Shown one piece after another: positions 25,221 to 33,502 of a DNA stretch of 36,497 bases. Made by a program: the position numbers and the translations under genes. The DNA lies in NCBI GenBank assembly GCA_035264765.1, contig DATFPQ010000250.1, positions 1-36,497 of the forward strand, in the 5' to 3' direction. Under the pieces are notes generated by a model. The model had not been told where the DNA came from. It worked only from the letters and a program-made list of their open reading frames with translations, and searched no databases. Numbering within the stretch: position 1 is the first letter of the stretch; every line of letters starts with the position of its first letter. Source of the DNA: DATFPQ01 sp035264765. GTDB taxonomy: Bacteria > Actinomycetota > Actinomycetes > Actinomycetales > Angustibacteraceae.

Positions 25221-25640
25221 ATGCGCTCAACAGTCCTGCTGCTGCACGTGGCCCACGGCTTCTCGGCCCAGCCCACGCTCTCCGCCCAGCTCGCCGTCCG
25301 CTCGGCCATCGCCTGGCAGGTGCTGGAGCTGGAGCCGGCCGAGGTGATGCACCGGGAGCACGTCGACCCCGCGGTGGTGTGGGCGAGTCGGGCAGACCCG
25401 GCGCAGACGGCCGACCTGCGGTTGCGGCTGCCAAGCCGCCCGCTGCTCGTCTCGCTGCCCCGGCACAGCCAGCCCGCGCTCGTCGTTCGGCACTACGACC
25501 TCGGCGCCGACCTGGTGATCGAGGACGAGGGCGTCACCTACGCGGCGGCCGCGATCGCGGCGCTAGGTCGTCGACTGGCAGGTCGGCCGCCGAGTGCTGA
25601 GCTGCCTCCACCAGCCGGCGTGCAGGTGGCGCGCGGTTGA
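25221..25640 (+). CDS. Small protein of unknown function, possibly a degenerate receiver domain
   Basis: The 139-residue protein matches no family I can name with confidence. Its order of segments resembles a response-regulator receiver lacking the usual acidic residues: a hydrophobic first strand (STVLLLHVA), a middle strand (DPAVVWASRA) where the phospho-acceptor strand would be, RPLLVSLPRHSQPALVVRHY, then DLGADLVIEDEGVTYAAAAIAALGRRL, which resembles the LGADDYL-KPF-EL-ARI-ALLRR end of receivers. The expected aspartate and lysine are not recognisable, so phosphorylation is unlikely. The ATG at 25221 has GGGAGGG seven bases upstream. It follows the XPB gene on the same strand after a hairpin and converges with the dehydrogenase gene. 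Confidence 0.6.
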   Translation: MRSTVLLLHVAHGFSAQPTLSAQLAVRSAIAWQVLELEPAEVMHREHVDPAVVWASRADPAQTADLRLRLPSRPLLVSLPRHSQPALVVRHYDLGADLVIEDEGVTYAAAAIAALGRRLAGRPPSAELPPPAGVQVARG

Positions 25641-25646
25641 AGTGCC

Positions 25647-26864
25647 TCAGCCGGTTCCGGCGGATGCGGACGAAGCGCCCTTCGTCCGCCGGCGGACCTG
25701 ACCGCCGGCGAAGTACCTGACGACCTCGGCGTCCGGTGGGGAGATGTCCACGGGACGGCCACCGGTACGCAGAGACTCCGTGGCCGCACTGCCCGCTGCG
25801 ACCGCCTCACGAGCGGCCACGGGCGAGGTCTCGGTCTGCCCGCCGTCCGCGACAAAGCGCAAGAACTCGGACACGAGAGCCGCGTCGGCGCCACCGTGAC
25901 TTCCCTCCTGAGGACTGACCTGCACGACCTGATCCGCGTCCTCGCGGTAGCCGGATCGGCGCTGGTTCCAGACTTTGACGCTCGCCCCTTCGAGGTCGCC
26001 GAAGTTCTCGAGTCGTCCGCGGTCGCCGATCACCGTGTAGTTGCGCCAGTAGTCCGGCGTGAAGTGGCACTGCTGGTAACTGACCAGGACGTGATTGTCC
26101 AGCCGCGCCAACATCATGCTGATGTCCTCGACGTCGATCACCGGGTTCAGTCCGCTGAGCGCGGCCGGCGGCCATGCGGTCGGGTCGAACCACTCCGGCA
26201 TCAGCTCATCGCTGCGGTCACGCCGGTCGGGGTTGGCGCCGTAGACCGCGTTTGCGCCGAGCGCGACGACTTTCCGGGAGAAACCCCCAGCGAGCCAGTG
26301 CATCACGTCGAGGTCGTGAGCGCCCTTCTGCAGCAGCAGGCCGTTGGTGTTTCGGCGCTCGGCATGCCAGTCCTTGAAGTAGTAGTCACCCCCGTGGCCC
26401 ACGAAATGGCGGCACCAGATCGCTTTGACGTCGCCGATGGCGCCCTCGGTGATGAGCTGGCGCATCGCGCGGATCGTGGCCGCGTGCCGCAGGTTGTGCC
26501 CGACGTACAGCTTGGTCTCGTGCTCCATGGCGATCTGCAGCATCCGGTCGCAGTCCATGACCTCAATTGCCAGCGGCTTCTCCACGAACACGGGGATCCC
26601 GGCTTGCAGGAAGGAGATGACCGGTTCGGCGTGCAGGTGGTCCGGTGTGAGAACCATGACGGCGTCGAGGTCGTCGTCGAGCAGGTCGCGGTAGTTCTCG
26701 GTGACCTGCACACCTGGGCCGAACAGCTCCCTGGCGGCCTCGTGCGCGCGCTGCTTGGGGTCGGCGCACGCGACCACGGCCGCCCCCGCGCCGGGCCGGT
26801 GAGCATGACGCGCCACCTCGCCCCGCTGGCCCAGGCCGACCACACCGATACGTAAGTCGCCCAT
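25647..26864 (-). CDS. Gfo/Idh/MocA family oxidoreductase
   Basis: The 405-residue NAD(P)-dependent sugar dehydrogenase family protein has the Rossmann motif GVVGLGQRG (7-15), the family signature EKPLA (95-99), and the C-terminal domain active-site segment KGAHDLDVMHWL with the conserved histidine. Members oxidise or epimerise sugars, inositols or glycosides. The product here is not predictable. The ATG at 26864 has GAGGA five bases before it. A longer frame starting at 27545 runs through the permease gene and is a shadow. It is the last gene of the second ABC operon, eight bases after the permease stop, so it likely acts on the imported sugar or its derivative. The C-terminal tail is basic and Ser/Ala-rich. 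Confidence 0.88.
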   Translation of the reverse strand: MGDLRIGVVGLGQRGEVARHAHRPGAGAAVVACADPKQRAHEAARELFGPGVQVTENYRDLLDDDLDAVMVLTPDHLHAEPVISFLQAGIPVFVEKPLAIEVMDCDRMLQIAMEHETKLYVGHNLRHAATIRAMRQLITEGAIGDVKAIWCRHFVGHGGDYYFKDWHAERRNTNGLLLQKGAHDLDVMHWLAGGFSRKVVALGANAVYGANPDRRDRSDELMPEWFDPTAWPPAALSGLNPVIDVEDISMMLARLDNHVLVSYQQCHFTPDYWRNYTVIGDRGRLENFGDLEGASVKVWNQRRSGYREDADQVVQVSPQEGSHGGADAALVSEFLRFVADGGQTETSPVAAREAVAAGSAATESLRTGGRPVDISPPDAEVVRYFAGGQVRRRTKGASSASAGTG

Positions 26865-26872
26865 CCTGTTCC

Positions 26873-27727
26873 TCAGCCCTTCGATCCGGAGAAGGCGATG
26901 CCCTCGACGACGTGCTTCTGCGTGATGATGAAGGCCACGATCACCGGGAGCGTGGCGATCAGTGAGCCCGCCATGAGCACCGGATAGTTCGTCGTGTACT
27001 GCCCCTGCAAGGACGCCAGGCCGACCGAAAGAGGCATCTTGCGCGTGTCCGTGGTGACGATAAGGGGCCACAGGAGGTCGTTCCACGACCACAGCAAGGT
27101 TAGGATCCCCAGCGCCATCAGGCCCGGGCGCGCGAGGGGGAGCATGATGCTCCAGTAGATCCTCCACGGGTTGGCACCGTCCAGGCGGGCCGCTTCCTCG
27201 AGCTCGGCGGGCAGGCTCAGGAAGAACTGCCGCATCAGGAAGGTCCCGAAAGCGCTGAACATGCCGGGCACGAACAACGCCGGCACGGTGTTGAGCAGGT
27301 GCATGCCCTGGATGATCTGGTACTGCGGGATCACGAGGAGCTGGGCGGGCACCAGGAGAACGGAGAGGAAGAGCGCGAACAGGAGCTTCCGGCCCGGGAA
27401 GTCTATGCGGGCGAACGCATACGCGGCCATGGAGCACAGGAGCAGCTGTGCCGTTGTCCTCGCCAACGCGTTGATGATGCTGTTGCCGAACATGGTGCCG
27501 AAGGGCAGCGCCTGGAAGACGTCGGCATAGTTGCCGAAGTGCCACTCAGCGGGCAGGACGGTCGGCGGGATCTGGGCGATCTCGGTCAGGCTCTTGAACG
27601 ACGTCAGGATCTCCCACACGAACGGACCCGCCAGGACCACGGCGCCGGCGACGAGGAAGGCCTGGGTGCCGACCGGCCCCAAGCGCCGTGGGCGCATCCG
27701 GCGTCCGGCCGTTTGGTGCTCACTCAT
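26873..27727 (-). CDS. Carbohydrate ABC transporter permease, MalG type (second locus)
   Basis: The 284-residue membrane protein has six predicted helices and the EAA loop ELEEAARLDGANPWRIYWSIMLPLARPG. It is the second permease of an ABC importer and pairs with the MalF-type protein encoded upstream. The two genes overlap by eight bases (27720-27727), so they are translationally coupled. The ATG at 27727 is the only start that keeps the short basic leader before the first helix. No ATP-binding subunit is encoded nearby. Confidence 0.92.
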   Translation of the reverse strand: MSEHQTAGRRMRPRRLGPVGTQAFLVAGAVVLAGPFVWEILTSFKSLTEIAQIPPTVLPAEWHFGNYADVFQALPFGTMFGNSIINALARTTAQLLLCSMAAYAFARIDFPGRKLLFALFLSVLLVPAQLLVIPQYQIIQGMHLLNTVPALFVPGMFSAFGTFLMRQFFLSLPAELEEAARLDGANPWRIYWSIMLPLARPGLMALGILTLLWSWNDLLWPLIVTTDTRKMPLSVGLASLQGQYTTNYPVLMAGSLIATLPVIVAFIITQKHVVEGIAFSGSKG

Positions 27728-28685
27728 AGTGCACCCACCTCCTCTGCAACCTGAACTGCAGCCCGGTCACGGCGATGATGACGAGAAGCAGGACGAACGC
27801 CAAGGCTGCCGCATAGCCGCGGTCGTTCTCGATGAACGCCTTCTGGTAGAAGAGATAGACGACCGTGCGGGTCTGCGGCAGAGCCGGGTTGGTCCTCCCG
27901 ATCATGACGTACACCAGGTCGAACGTCTGCAGGGACCCGATGACGGAAAGCACGGTGACGAAGAACAGGCTGGGGCTCAGCAGCGGTATGGTGATGGAGA
28001 AGAACTGCCGCACCGGACCGGCCCCATCCATCGCCGCGGCCTCGTAGTAATGCGGTGAGATGGCTTTCAGTCCCGCCATGAGGATCACCATGTTGTACCC
28101 GATGGTGGACCAAATGCCGACGGCGGCCACGCATGCCAAAGCAGTGCGTGGGTTGCTGATCCAGTGCGTGCCCTGGATCCCGACGATGCTCAGCAGATAG
28201 TTGATGAGACCGTAGTCACCGTTGTACAGCCATCGCCAGATGATGGCGACAGCGGCGGGCATGGTCACCACCGGGAGGAACATGAGTGTTCGGTAGGTGC
28301 TGACTCCTCGGCGTCCGGGTCCGTTCAAGGCGGCCGCCAGGGTCAGCGCGATGGGTATCCCGAGCAGCCCGAGCACGGCGTACCAGAAAGTGTTGACGAA
28401 GGCCGTTGCTACCTCTGGGTCGTGGGCCAGCTCGGTGTAGTTGTCCAACCCGCTCCAGGTGTGGCCCCCGAAGGCCCCCCAGGTGGTGAAGCTGTAGTAC
28501 AGGGTCTGCAGTGCGGGCCAGATGTAGAACACCGCCAGGCCCAGCGCTGTGGGCCCGATGAAGACCAGCGCCCAGAGGGGGTTCTGGGCCGAGGTACGCC
28601 GTCGTCGCGCAGGCCTTGCCGGAGCACTGGGCACACGGTGGCCGGCGCGGCGCACCGGGCTGGTGCGCGGCACCGTGTCGGCCAC
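27720..28685 (-). CDS. Carbohydrate ABC transporter permease, MalF type (second locus)
   Basis: The 321-residue membrane protein has an Arg/Pro-rich leader of about 35 residues, a first helix ALVFIGPTALGLAVFYIWPAL, and the permease loop HYYEAAAMDGAGPVRQFFSITIPLLSP. The GTG at 28685 stands two bases after the binding-protein stop, with GGAAGG nine bases upstream of it. It forms the membrane channel with the downstream MalG-type subunit. Confidence 0.92.
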   Translation of the reverse strand: MADTVPRTSPVRRAGHRVPSAPARPARRRRTSAQNPLWALVFIGPTALGLAVFYIWPALQTLYYSFTTWGAFGGHTWSGLDNYTELAHDPEVATAFVNTFWYAVLGLLGIPIALTLAAALNGPGRRGVSTYRTLMFLPVVTMPAAVAIIWRWLYNGDYGLINYLLSIVGIQGTHWISNPRTALACVAAVGIWSTIGYNMVILMAGLKAISPHYYEAAAMDGAGPVRQFFSITIPLLSPSLFFVTVLSVIGSLQTFDLVYVMIGRTNPALPQTRTVVYLFYQKAFIENDRGYAAALAFVLLLVIIAVTGLQFRLQRRWVHYE

Positions 28686-28687
28686 GG

Positions 28688-29947
28688 CTACTTACCTTCC
28701 TTCGCGAGCTCCTGGTTCATCTCCGTCGCGAGCTGGCGGGCTGCCTGGTCCACCGGCATGCTTCCGCTCCACGCCTTCGTCAACAGATCCGTCTCCAAGG
28801 TGTTCCACGCGGCGGTGTTCTTCGAGATCGGGTACGGCACCGCGAAGGGGAGCTCGTCGAGGAAGCTCTGCAGGTGGTATTGCGGGAAGGCCTTCACCCA
28901 GGCCTGCTGGGTCCCGTTGTATGCCGGAATGACGATCCCGGTGCTGGCCTGGATATCGGCAGCCTGCTTGGAGCCGAGGAACTCGGCGAACTGCTTGGCC
29001 TGTTCTGGGTGCTTCGTGCGGTCGAATACCACGTTCGCGAGCCCGTGAATCACGGTGGCCTTCTTCTCGCCGGCAGGAAGCGGGGCCACGTCCACGCTCT
29101 TGGCTGTATTGGCGTTATGAGCGAGCTCGACCGCGTTCCAGGAGCCCGAGTACAACATGGCAAGCTTGCCGGACTCGAACATCTTGAGCGGCTCGGTGTC
29201 GCTCATCTCCTGCATGGAGGGTGAGGTGCCCTCCTGGATCAGGTCCGTCCAGAACTTCAACCCTTCGATCGTGTTGGGGTCGTCATAGCCCGAACGCTTA
29301 CCGTCCGGCGAGATCACGTACCCGCCGGCCTGGTAGATCGTGTTGTAGAAGTTCTCTTGCCCGGCGGGGAGGCCGCCCAGTCCGTAGACGCCCTTCGCGG
29401 GGTTCGTCGCCTTCTTCGCCGCGGACCGCACATCCGCCCAGGTCCAGCCGGGAGTCGGGTGCTTGATGCCGGCCGCATCGAGAATCTTCTTGTTGTACCA
29501 CAGGCCGATCGTGTCGAAGTCCTTCGGGACTCCGAACTGCTTGCCGTTGTACTGGTACAGCTTCACCAGCGCCGCCGGGTAGACCGAGCTGTCGATCTTC
29601 AGGTCCGGCATCAGTACGCCGTTCGAGGCGTAGAGCTGGAAGTTCGGTCCGTTCATCCAGAAGACGTCGGGGGCCTCGCCGCCGGTCGCAGCGGCCTGCA
29701 GCTTGGTCCAGTAGCTGTCGAAGGGAGTGACCTGAACCGAGACCGACACGTTCGGATGGGTCGCCTTGAACGCGGTGGCGACCTTCTCCATCGCGGGGAC
29801 CTGGTTCTTGTCCCACAACCCGTAGGTCAAGGTCACCTTCTCGTCGGAGCCGGCAGAGTCGCCGCCGCCGCTGCCGCTGCCGCTAGAGCACGCCGCCGCG
29901 GTGGCGAGGAGTGCGACCACGCCCGCTGCCATCAACCGGTTGAGCAC
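28688..29947 (-). CDS. ABC transporter sugar-binding lipoprotein (second locus)
   Basis: The 419-residue protein has a lipoprotein signal (VALLATAAAC, with the Cys as acylation site, then a Ser/Gly linker). The mature domain is a maltose-binding-type solute-binding protein, with LTYGLWDKNQVPAMEKV, PDVFWMNGPNFQLYASNG, KDFDTIGLWYNKKILDAAG and MFESGKLAMLYSGSWNAVEL. The last segment is typical of sugar-binding proteins and includes Trp residues that often stack on sugars. The GTG at 29947 has GGAGG five bases upstream, and the frame extending to 30043 would add a non-signal extension. It is the first gene of the second operon and diverges from the second DeoR gene. Confidence 0.92.
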   Translation of the reverse strand: MLNRLMAAGVVALLATAAACSSGSGSGGGDSAGSDEKVTLTYGLWDKNQVPAMEKVATAFKATHPNVSVSVQVTPFDSYWTKLQAAATGGEAPDVFWMNGPNFQLYASNGVLMPDLKIDSSVYPAALVKLYQYNGKQFGVPKDFDTIGLWYNKKILDAAGIKHPTPGWTWADVRSAAKKATNPAKGVYGLGGLPAGQENFYNTIYQAGGYVISPDGKRSGYDDPNTIEGLKFWTDLIQEGTSPSMQEMSDTEPLKMFESGKLAMLYSGSWNAVELAHNANTAKSVDVAPLPAGEKKATVIHGLANVVFDRTKHPEQAKQFAEFLGSKQAADIQASTGIVIPAYNGTQQAWVKAFPQYHLQSFLDELPFAVPYPISKNTAAWNTLETDLLTKAWSGSMPVDQAARQLATEMNQELAKEGK

Positions 29948-30023
29948 CGCTTCCTCCCTGGGTGTCTTCCTCCTGGTGTCGCGCTGCGGTCCTGCGCCGC
30001 CGCACGGCGGTCCCCGGCGTTCG

Positions 30024-30029
30024 AAACTA
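30024..30029 (-). promoter_or_regulatory. Candidate -10 element of the second ABC operon
   Basis: TAGTTT on the minus strand, preceded by TGC, gives an extended -10 (TGC-TAGTTT). It lies about 77 bp upstream of the binding-protein start, leaving room for a leader with the ribosome binding site. Confidence 0.4.
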
Positions 30030-30041
30030 GCACGCGCAAAC

Positions 30042-30095
30042 ATGGTCGAAAAGACCCCTTATGAGCATCTTCGAGCATGCGCGCTACGATGTTCG
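30042..30095. promoter_or_regulatory. Three GlpR/DeoR-like half-sites between the divergent genes
   Basis: ATGGTCG (30042), ATCTTCG (30067) and ATGTTCG (30089) stand on the same strand at 25- and 22-bp intervals. They resemble the AT(G/T)(C/T)TCG half-site known for GlpR. The third overlaps the -10 of the regulator gene, which fits autorepression. Confidence 0.4.
30085..30090 (+). promoter_or_regulatory. Candidate -10 element of the second DeoR gene
   Basis: TACGAT lies 47 bp before the GTG start at 30138, leaving a leader that contains the GGACGGAGG ribosome binding site. Confidence 0.45.
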
Positions 30096-30137
30096 GTCAC
30101 CCGGCGAGCAGCGGCCGGAGGGGACGGAGGTCGGTGC

Positions 30138-30923
30138 GTGAACCGGTATGCCCGCATCAACGCGCTCCTGGACGTGATCGCCAGGGACAAGCACGTTGAC
30201 GTCAAGCGGATGGCCACGCAGCTAGGCGTGTCCGCCTCGACCATTCGCCGGGACCTGAACCAGCTGAGCGCCCAGCAGCTGGTCGCCCGCACGCGAGGAG
30301 GGGCGGTGGCGACCTCCGTCAGCTACGACCTCCCCATCCGCTACCGCGCCGCACGCCAGGCGCCGGAGAAGGCCCGCATCGCAGCCGCGGCCGCAGAGCT
30401 GGTGCCGCCCGGGGCGATCGTCGGTCTGAACGGCGGTACAACGACCACCGAGGTGGCCCGGGCCATCGCCAGTCGGTGCGTCGCCCTCAACATGGCGCGG
30501 CAGGACCGGGTCACCATCGTGACCAACGCCATCAACATCGCCAACGAGCTCACCGTTCGTCGGCACATCAAGCTCGTCATGACCGGTGGAGCCGCCCGGC
30601 CCGACTCCTTCGAGCTGACCGGGCCTCTGACATCCGACACGCTCTCCCAGATCGACCTCGATCTGGCGATCCTGGGCGTCGACGCATTTGACCCCGTGGG
30701 AGGCGCCAAGGCGCTTGACGAAGAAGAAGCGAGGGTCAACACGCTCATGGCCGGACGTGCCCGAAAAGTCATGATCGTCGCCGACAACTCGAAGTTGAGT
30801 GCTCGCGCGTTCGCCAGGATCTGCGCCGTCTCGGAGGTGGACTACTTCATCACCGACAACCACGTGCCGGGGGAGACGCTCCGGCAGCTGTCCGCGGCCG
30901 GCGTCACCGTCATCGTCGGCTAG
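30138..30923 (+). CDS. DeoR/GlpR-family transcriptional regulator of the second sugar locus
   Basis: The 261-residue protein has an N-terminal winged helix (about 20-44, VDVKRMATQLGVSASTIRRDLNQL), the hinge RTRGGA (51-56) and a sugar-phosphate sensor domain with GGTTTTE (99-105), VTNAINIANEL, DLAILGVDAFDP and ADNSKL. It has the same architecture and numbering of motifs as the regulator at 11290, so the two are paralogues. It diverges from the second ABC operon and probably represses it until a phosphorylated sugar binds. The GTG at 30138 has GGACGGAGG seven bases upstream. The frame is open from 29901, but that part overlaps the divergent promoter region. Confidence 0.88.
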   Translation: MNRYARINALLDVIARDKHVDVKRMATQLGVSASTIRRDLNQLSAQQLVARTRGGAVATSVSYDLPIRYRAARQAPEKARIAAAAAELVPPGAIVGLNGGTTTTEVARAIASRCVALNMARQDRVTIVTNAINIANELTVRRHIKLVMTGGAARPDSFELTGPLTSDTLSQIDLDLAILGVDAFDPVGGAKALDEEEARVNTLMAGRARKVMIVADNSKLSARAFARICAVSEVDYFITDNHVPGETLRQLSAAGVTVIVG

Positions 30924-30966
30924 TGGCGAAGAGCGCGCTTGCCACAGTTCCTCCGCGTGCACGCGA

Positions 30967-31001
30967 CGCCCAGGAAACTCCCAGACTTCGGCGGCACACT
31001 G
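30967..31001 (+). promoter_or_regulatory. OmpR-type tandem box and -10 before the response-regulator gene
   Basis: CGCCCAG (30967-30973) and CTCCCAG (30978-30984) are direct repeats 11 bp apart, the phasing used by OmpR-family regulators. Ten bases later comes a -10-like CACACT (30996-31001). The box therefore occupies the -35 position, as expected for activation, here probably autoregulation. Confidence 0.55.
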
Positions 31002-31021
31002 ACCGCCGGAGGTGGTGACCC

Positions 31022-31738
31022 GTGCCCAAGCCCGCCGCACCGGAGGCGCGCCTGCTCGTCGTCGAGGACGAGCCGAACATCCGCGAGCTGCTCTCGACGT
31101 CCCTGCGGTTCGCGGGGTTCGAGGTGCACACGGCCGCGGACGGCGCCACCGCGCTCAAGCTCGCCGAGGTGGAGCGTCCGGACCTGCTCGTGCTCGACGT
31201 GATGCTGCCCGACATGGACGGCTTCGCGGTGACCCGGCGGCTGCGCGACCAGGGCCGGCAGATGCCGGTCGTTTTCCTCACCGCCCGCGACGCCACGGAT
31301 GACAAGGTCACCGGGCTCACCGTCGGCGGGGACGACTACGTCACCAAGCCGTTCAGCCTGGAGGAGGTCGTGGCCCGGATCCGCGCGGTGCTGCGCCGCA
31401 CCGGCGGGGTGAACGGCGAGGACGGCGGCCGGCTGGTGTTCGCGGACCTGGTCATGGACGAGGACTCGCACGAGGTCCGGCGGGCCGGCCGGCTGGTGGA
31501 GCTGTCCCCCACCGAGTTCAAGCTGCTGCGGTACCTGATGCTGAACCCCAACCGGGTGCTGTCGAAGGCGCAGATCCTGGACCACGTCTGGGACTACGAC
31601 TTCCGCGGCGAGTCCGGCATCGTCGAGTCCTACATCTCCTACCTGCGGCGCAAGGTCGACGCCGACGCGCCGGTCCCACTGATCCACACTCGGCGGGGGG
31701 TCGGCTACGTGCTCCGTCTGCCGCCCGAGCACGCCTGA
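31022..31738 (+). CDS. OmpR-family response regulator (MprA-like)
   Basis: The 238-residue protein has a full receiver domain with acidic pocket Glu15/Asp16, phospho-acceptor Asp59 in LLVLDVMLPDMDG, Thr87 and Lys109 in DDYVTKPFSLEE. A linker leads to a winged-helix DNA-binding domain (about 135-235) whose LSPTEFKLLRYLMLNPNRVLSKAQILDHVW and VESYISYLRRKVD are close to PhoP/MprA-type regulators. The GTG at 31022 follows GGAGG at about nine bases. The histidine kinase gene follows after 16 bp and an htrA gene after that, the same order as mprA-mprB-pepD in mycobacteria, so I infer an envelope-stress system. Tandem repeats upstream suggest autoregulation. Confidence 0.9.
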   Translation: MPKPAAPEARLLVVEDEPNIRELLSTSLRFAGFEVHTAADGATALKLAEVERPDLLVLDVMLPDMDGFAVTRRLRDQGRQMPVVFLTARDATDDKVTGLTVGGDDYVTKPFSLEEVVARIRAVLRRTGGVNGEDGGRLVFADLVMDEDSHEVRRAGRLVELSPTEFKLLRYLMLNPNRVLSKAQILDHVWDYDFRGESGIVESYISYLRRKVDADAPVPLIHTRRGVGYVLRLPPEHA

Positions 31739-31754
31739 GCAGGGCAGGACCGAC

Positions 31755-33500
31755 ATGGCCGAGCCCGACATCCTCTCCGGCGGCCCCGACCGCACCGGAC
31801 CCGCGGCCGACGCCCCCGCCACCACGCGGCCCGCGTTCCGCCAGCGGCTGCACCGGCTGGCGTCCCGGCGCGGGCGCCGGCTGCGGGACCCGCTGCAGGG
31901 CCTGCCGCTGCGGACCCGCCTCGTAGCGATCCTCGTGGCGCTGTCGCTGGTGGCGCTCGCGATCACCGGCGCGCTGGCCGTCACCCTTCTGCGCGGACAG
32001 CTGGTGGGCAAGGTCGACGCCCAGGTGCGCACCATCTCCCAGAGTGTCGTCCGCACCGGCGGACTCCCGCAGGCCCCGGACGGCGAGCCGAACCGGCGCG
32101 GCCGCCTGCCCACGACCCTTTACGGTGTCGTGTTCTTCGACTCCGGTGTCACCGGGACCTTCGGCGAACGCAGAACCTCCTCGACGCAGCCGGCCGTGGC
32201 CGACCTGAAGAAGCCGGCCGTGGCGCAGCAGCACGACGGAAAGTGCTTCACGGTTGCCTCGCAGTCCGGCTCCGGCCGCTGGCGGGTGTACGTCCAGCGG
32301 GTGTCCGCCCCGGTCGAGGGCAGCGGCACGTTGATCGTGGCCCAGAGCCTGGAGGACGTGGACGACACCGTCGCCCAGATGACCGTCGTGCTGCTGGTCG
32401 TCGGACTGGGCGTTTTGGTGGCGGTCGGGATTCTCGGCGGGGTGGTGGTGCGCCGGGAGCTGCGGCCACTGACCGAGGTCGAGGACGTCGCGGAGGGCAT
32501 CGCCGGCGGCGACCTGTCGCGACGCGTGCCCGAGCACCCGCCGTCGACCGAGGTCGGCAGGCTCTCCGCCGCCCTCAACGCCATGCTGAGCCAGATCGAG
32601 CAGTCCTTCGCCGTCCGGGCGGCCTCCGAGGAGCGGATGCGCCGATTCGTGTCCGACGCCAGCCACGAGCTGCGCACGCCTCTTGCCGCGGTTCGCGGGT
32701 ACGCCGAGCTGTACCGGCAGGGTGCGGTGCGCGACCCCGAGGACGTCGCCGGCGCGATGCGGCGGATCGAGGACGAGGCCACCCGGATGGGTGGCCTCGT
32801 CGAGGACCTGCTGACCCTGGCCCGGCTGGGCGAGCAGCGCCAGGACCGGCGCACCGCGGTCGACCTCACCGTGCTCGCCGCTGACGCCGTGCAGGACGCC
32901 CGAGCCCTCCAGCCCGACCGAGAGGTACGCCTCATCGCCCTCGGCGGCGCGCTCGGGCCCGTCGTCGTCAGCGGCGACGAGGCGCGACTGCGCCAGGTCG
33001 TGACCAACCTGGTGGCCAACGCCCTGCGGCACACACCGCCCGGAACCCCGGTCGAGCTCGCCGTGGGACGGGACGACGGTCACGGCCTGCTCGAGGTCAG
33101 GGACCACGGGCCCGGCATCGCTCCCGAGCAGGCGCGCAAGGTGTTCGAGCGGTTCTTCCGCGCGGACGCGTCGCGACAGCGCGGCACGGGGGGCGGGTCC
33201 GGCCTCGGCCTGGCGATCGTGGCCGCCATCGTCTCCGCTCACGGGGGCCAGGTCGGCGTGAGCCAGACGACTGGTGGTGGCGCCACGTTCGTGGTTCGGC
33301 TGCCAGTACGGGCGCATCGGCCGGACGCCGACGGCGCCACGCACGACGAGACCCAGGGTCCGGCCGGGAACGCCGTGGCGGACTCGACGAGGGACCCACT
33401 GGACGACCCTGCCGAGGATCGCTCCCAGGACGACCGCCGGCCAACATCCGCAGAGCTTGCCTCGCACACCCGGGCGCAGCGGCGTCCGGTCGGTGACTGA
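31755..33500 (+). CDS. Sensor histidine kinase, partner of the preceding regulator
   Basis: The 581-residue membrane kinase has a cytoplasmic leader, a first helix (about 56-78), an extracytoplasmic sensor region (about 80-208) and a second helix (about 210-232). Then come a HAMP linker (RRELRPLTEVEDVAEGIAGGDL), the phospho-acceptor His304 in DASHELRTPLAAVRGY, and an ATPase domain with NLVANALRHTPPG, GPGIAPEQARKVFERFFRAD and GGGSGLGLAIVAAIV. An unusual acidic, Asp/Thr-rich tail of about 60 residues follows the ATPase domain. The sensor domain has no recognisable family. The ATG at 31755 has GGCAGGA five bases before it. The genes are 16 bp apart and clearly one operon. Confidence 0.92.
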   Translation: MAEPDILSGGPDRTGPAADAPATTRPAFRQRLHRLASRRGRRLRDPLQGLPLRTRLVAILVALSLVALAITGALAVTLLRGQLVGKVDAQVRTISQSVVRTGGLPQAPDGEPNRRGRLPTTLYGVVFFDSGVTGTFGERRTSSTQPAVADLKKPAVAQQHDGKCFTVASQSGSGRWRVYVQRVSAPVEGSGTLIVAQSLEDVDDTVAQMTVVLLVVGLGVLVAVGILGGVVVRRELRPLTEVEDVAEGIAGGDLSRRVPEHPPSTEVGRLSAALNAMLSQIEQSFAVRAASEERMRRFVSDASHELRTPLAAVRGYAELYRQGAVRDPEDVAGAMRRIEDEATRMGGLVEDLLTLARLGEQRQDRRTAVDLTVLAADAVQDARALQPDREVRLIALGGALGPVVVSGDEARLRQVVTNLVANALRHTPPGTPVELAVGRDDGHGLLEVRDHGPGIAPEQARKVFERFFRADASRQRGTGGGSGLGLAIVAAIVSAHGGQVGVSQTTGGGATFVVRLPVRAHRPDADGATHDETQGPAGNAVADSTRDPLDDPAEDRSQDDRRPTSAELASHTRAQRRPVGD

Positions 33501-33502
33501 GG

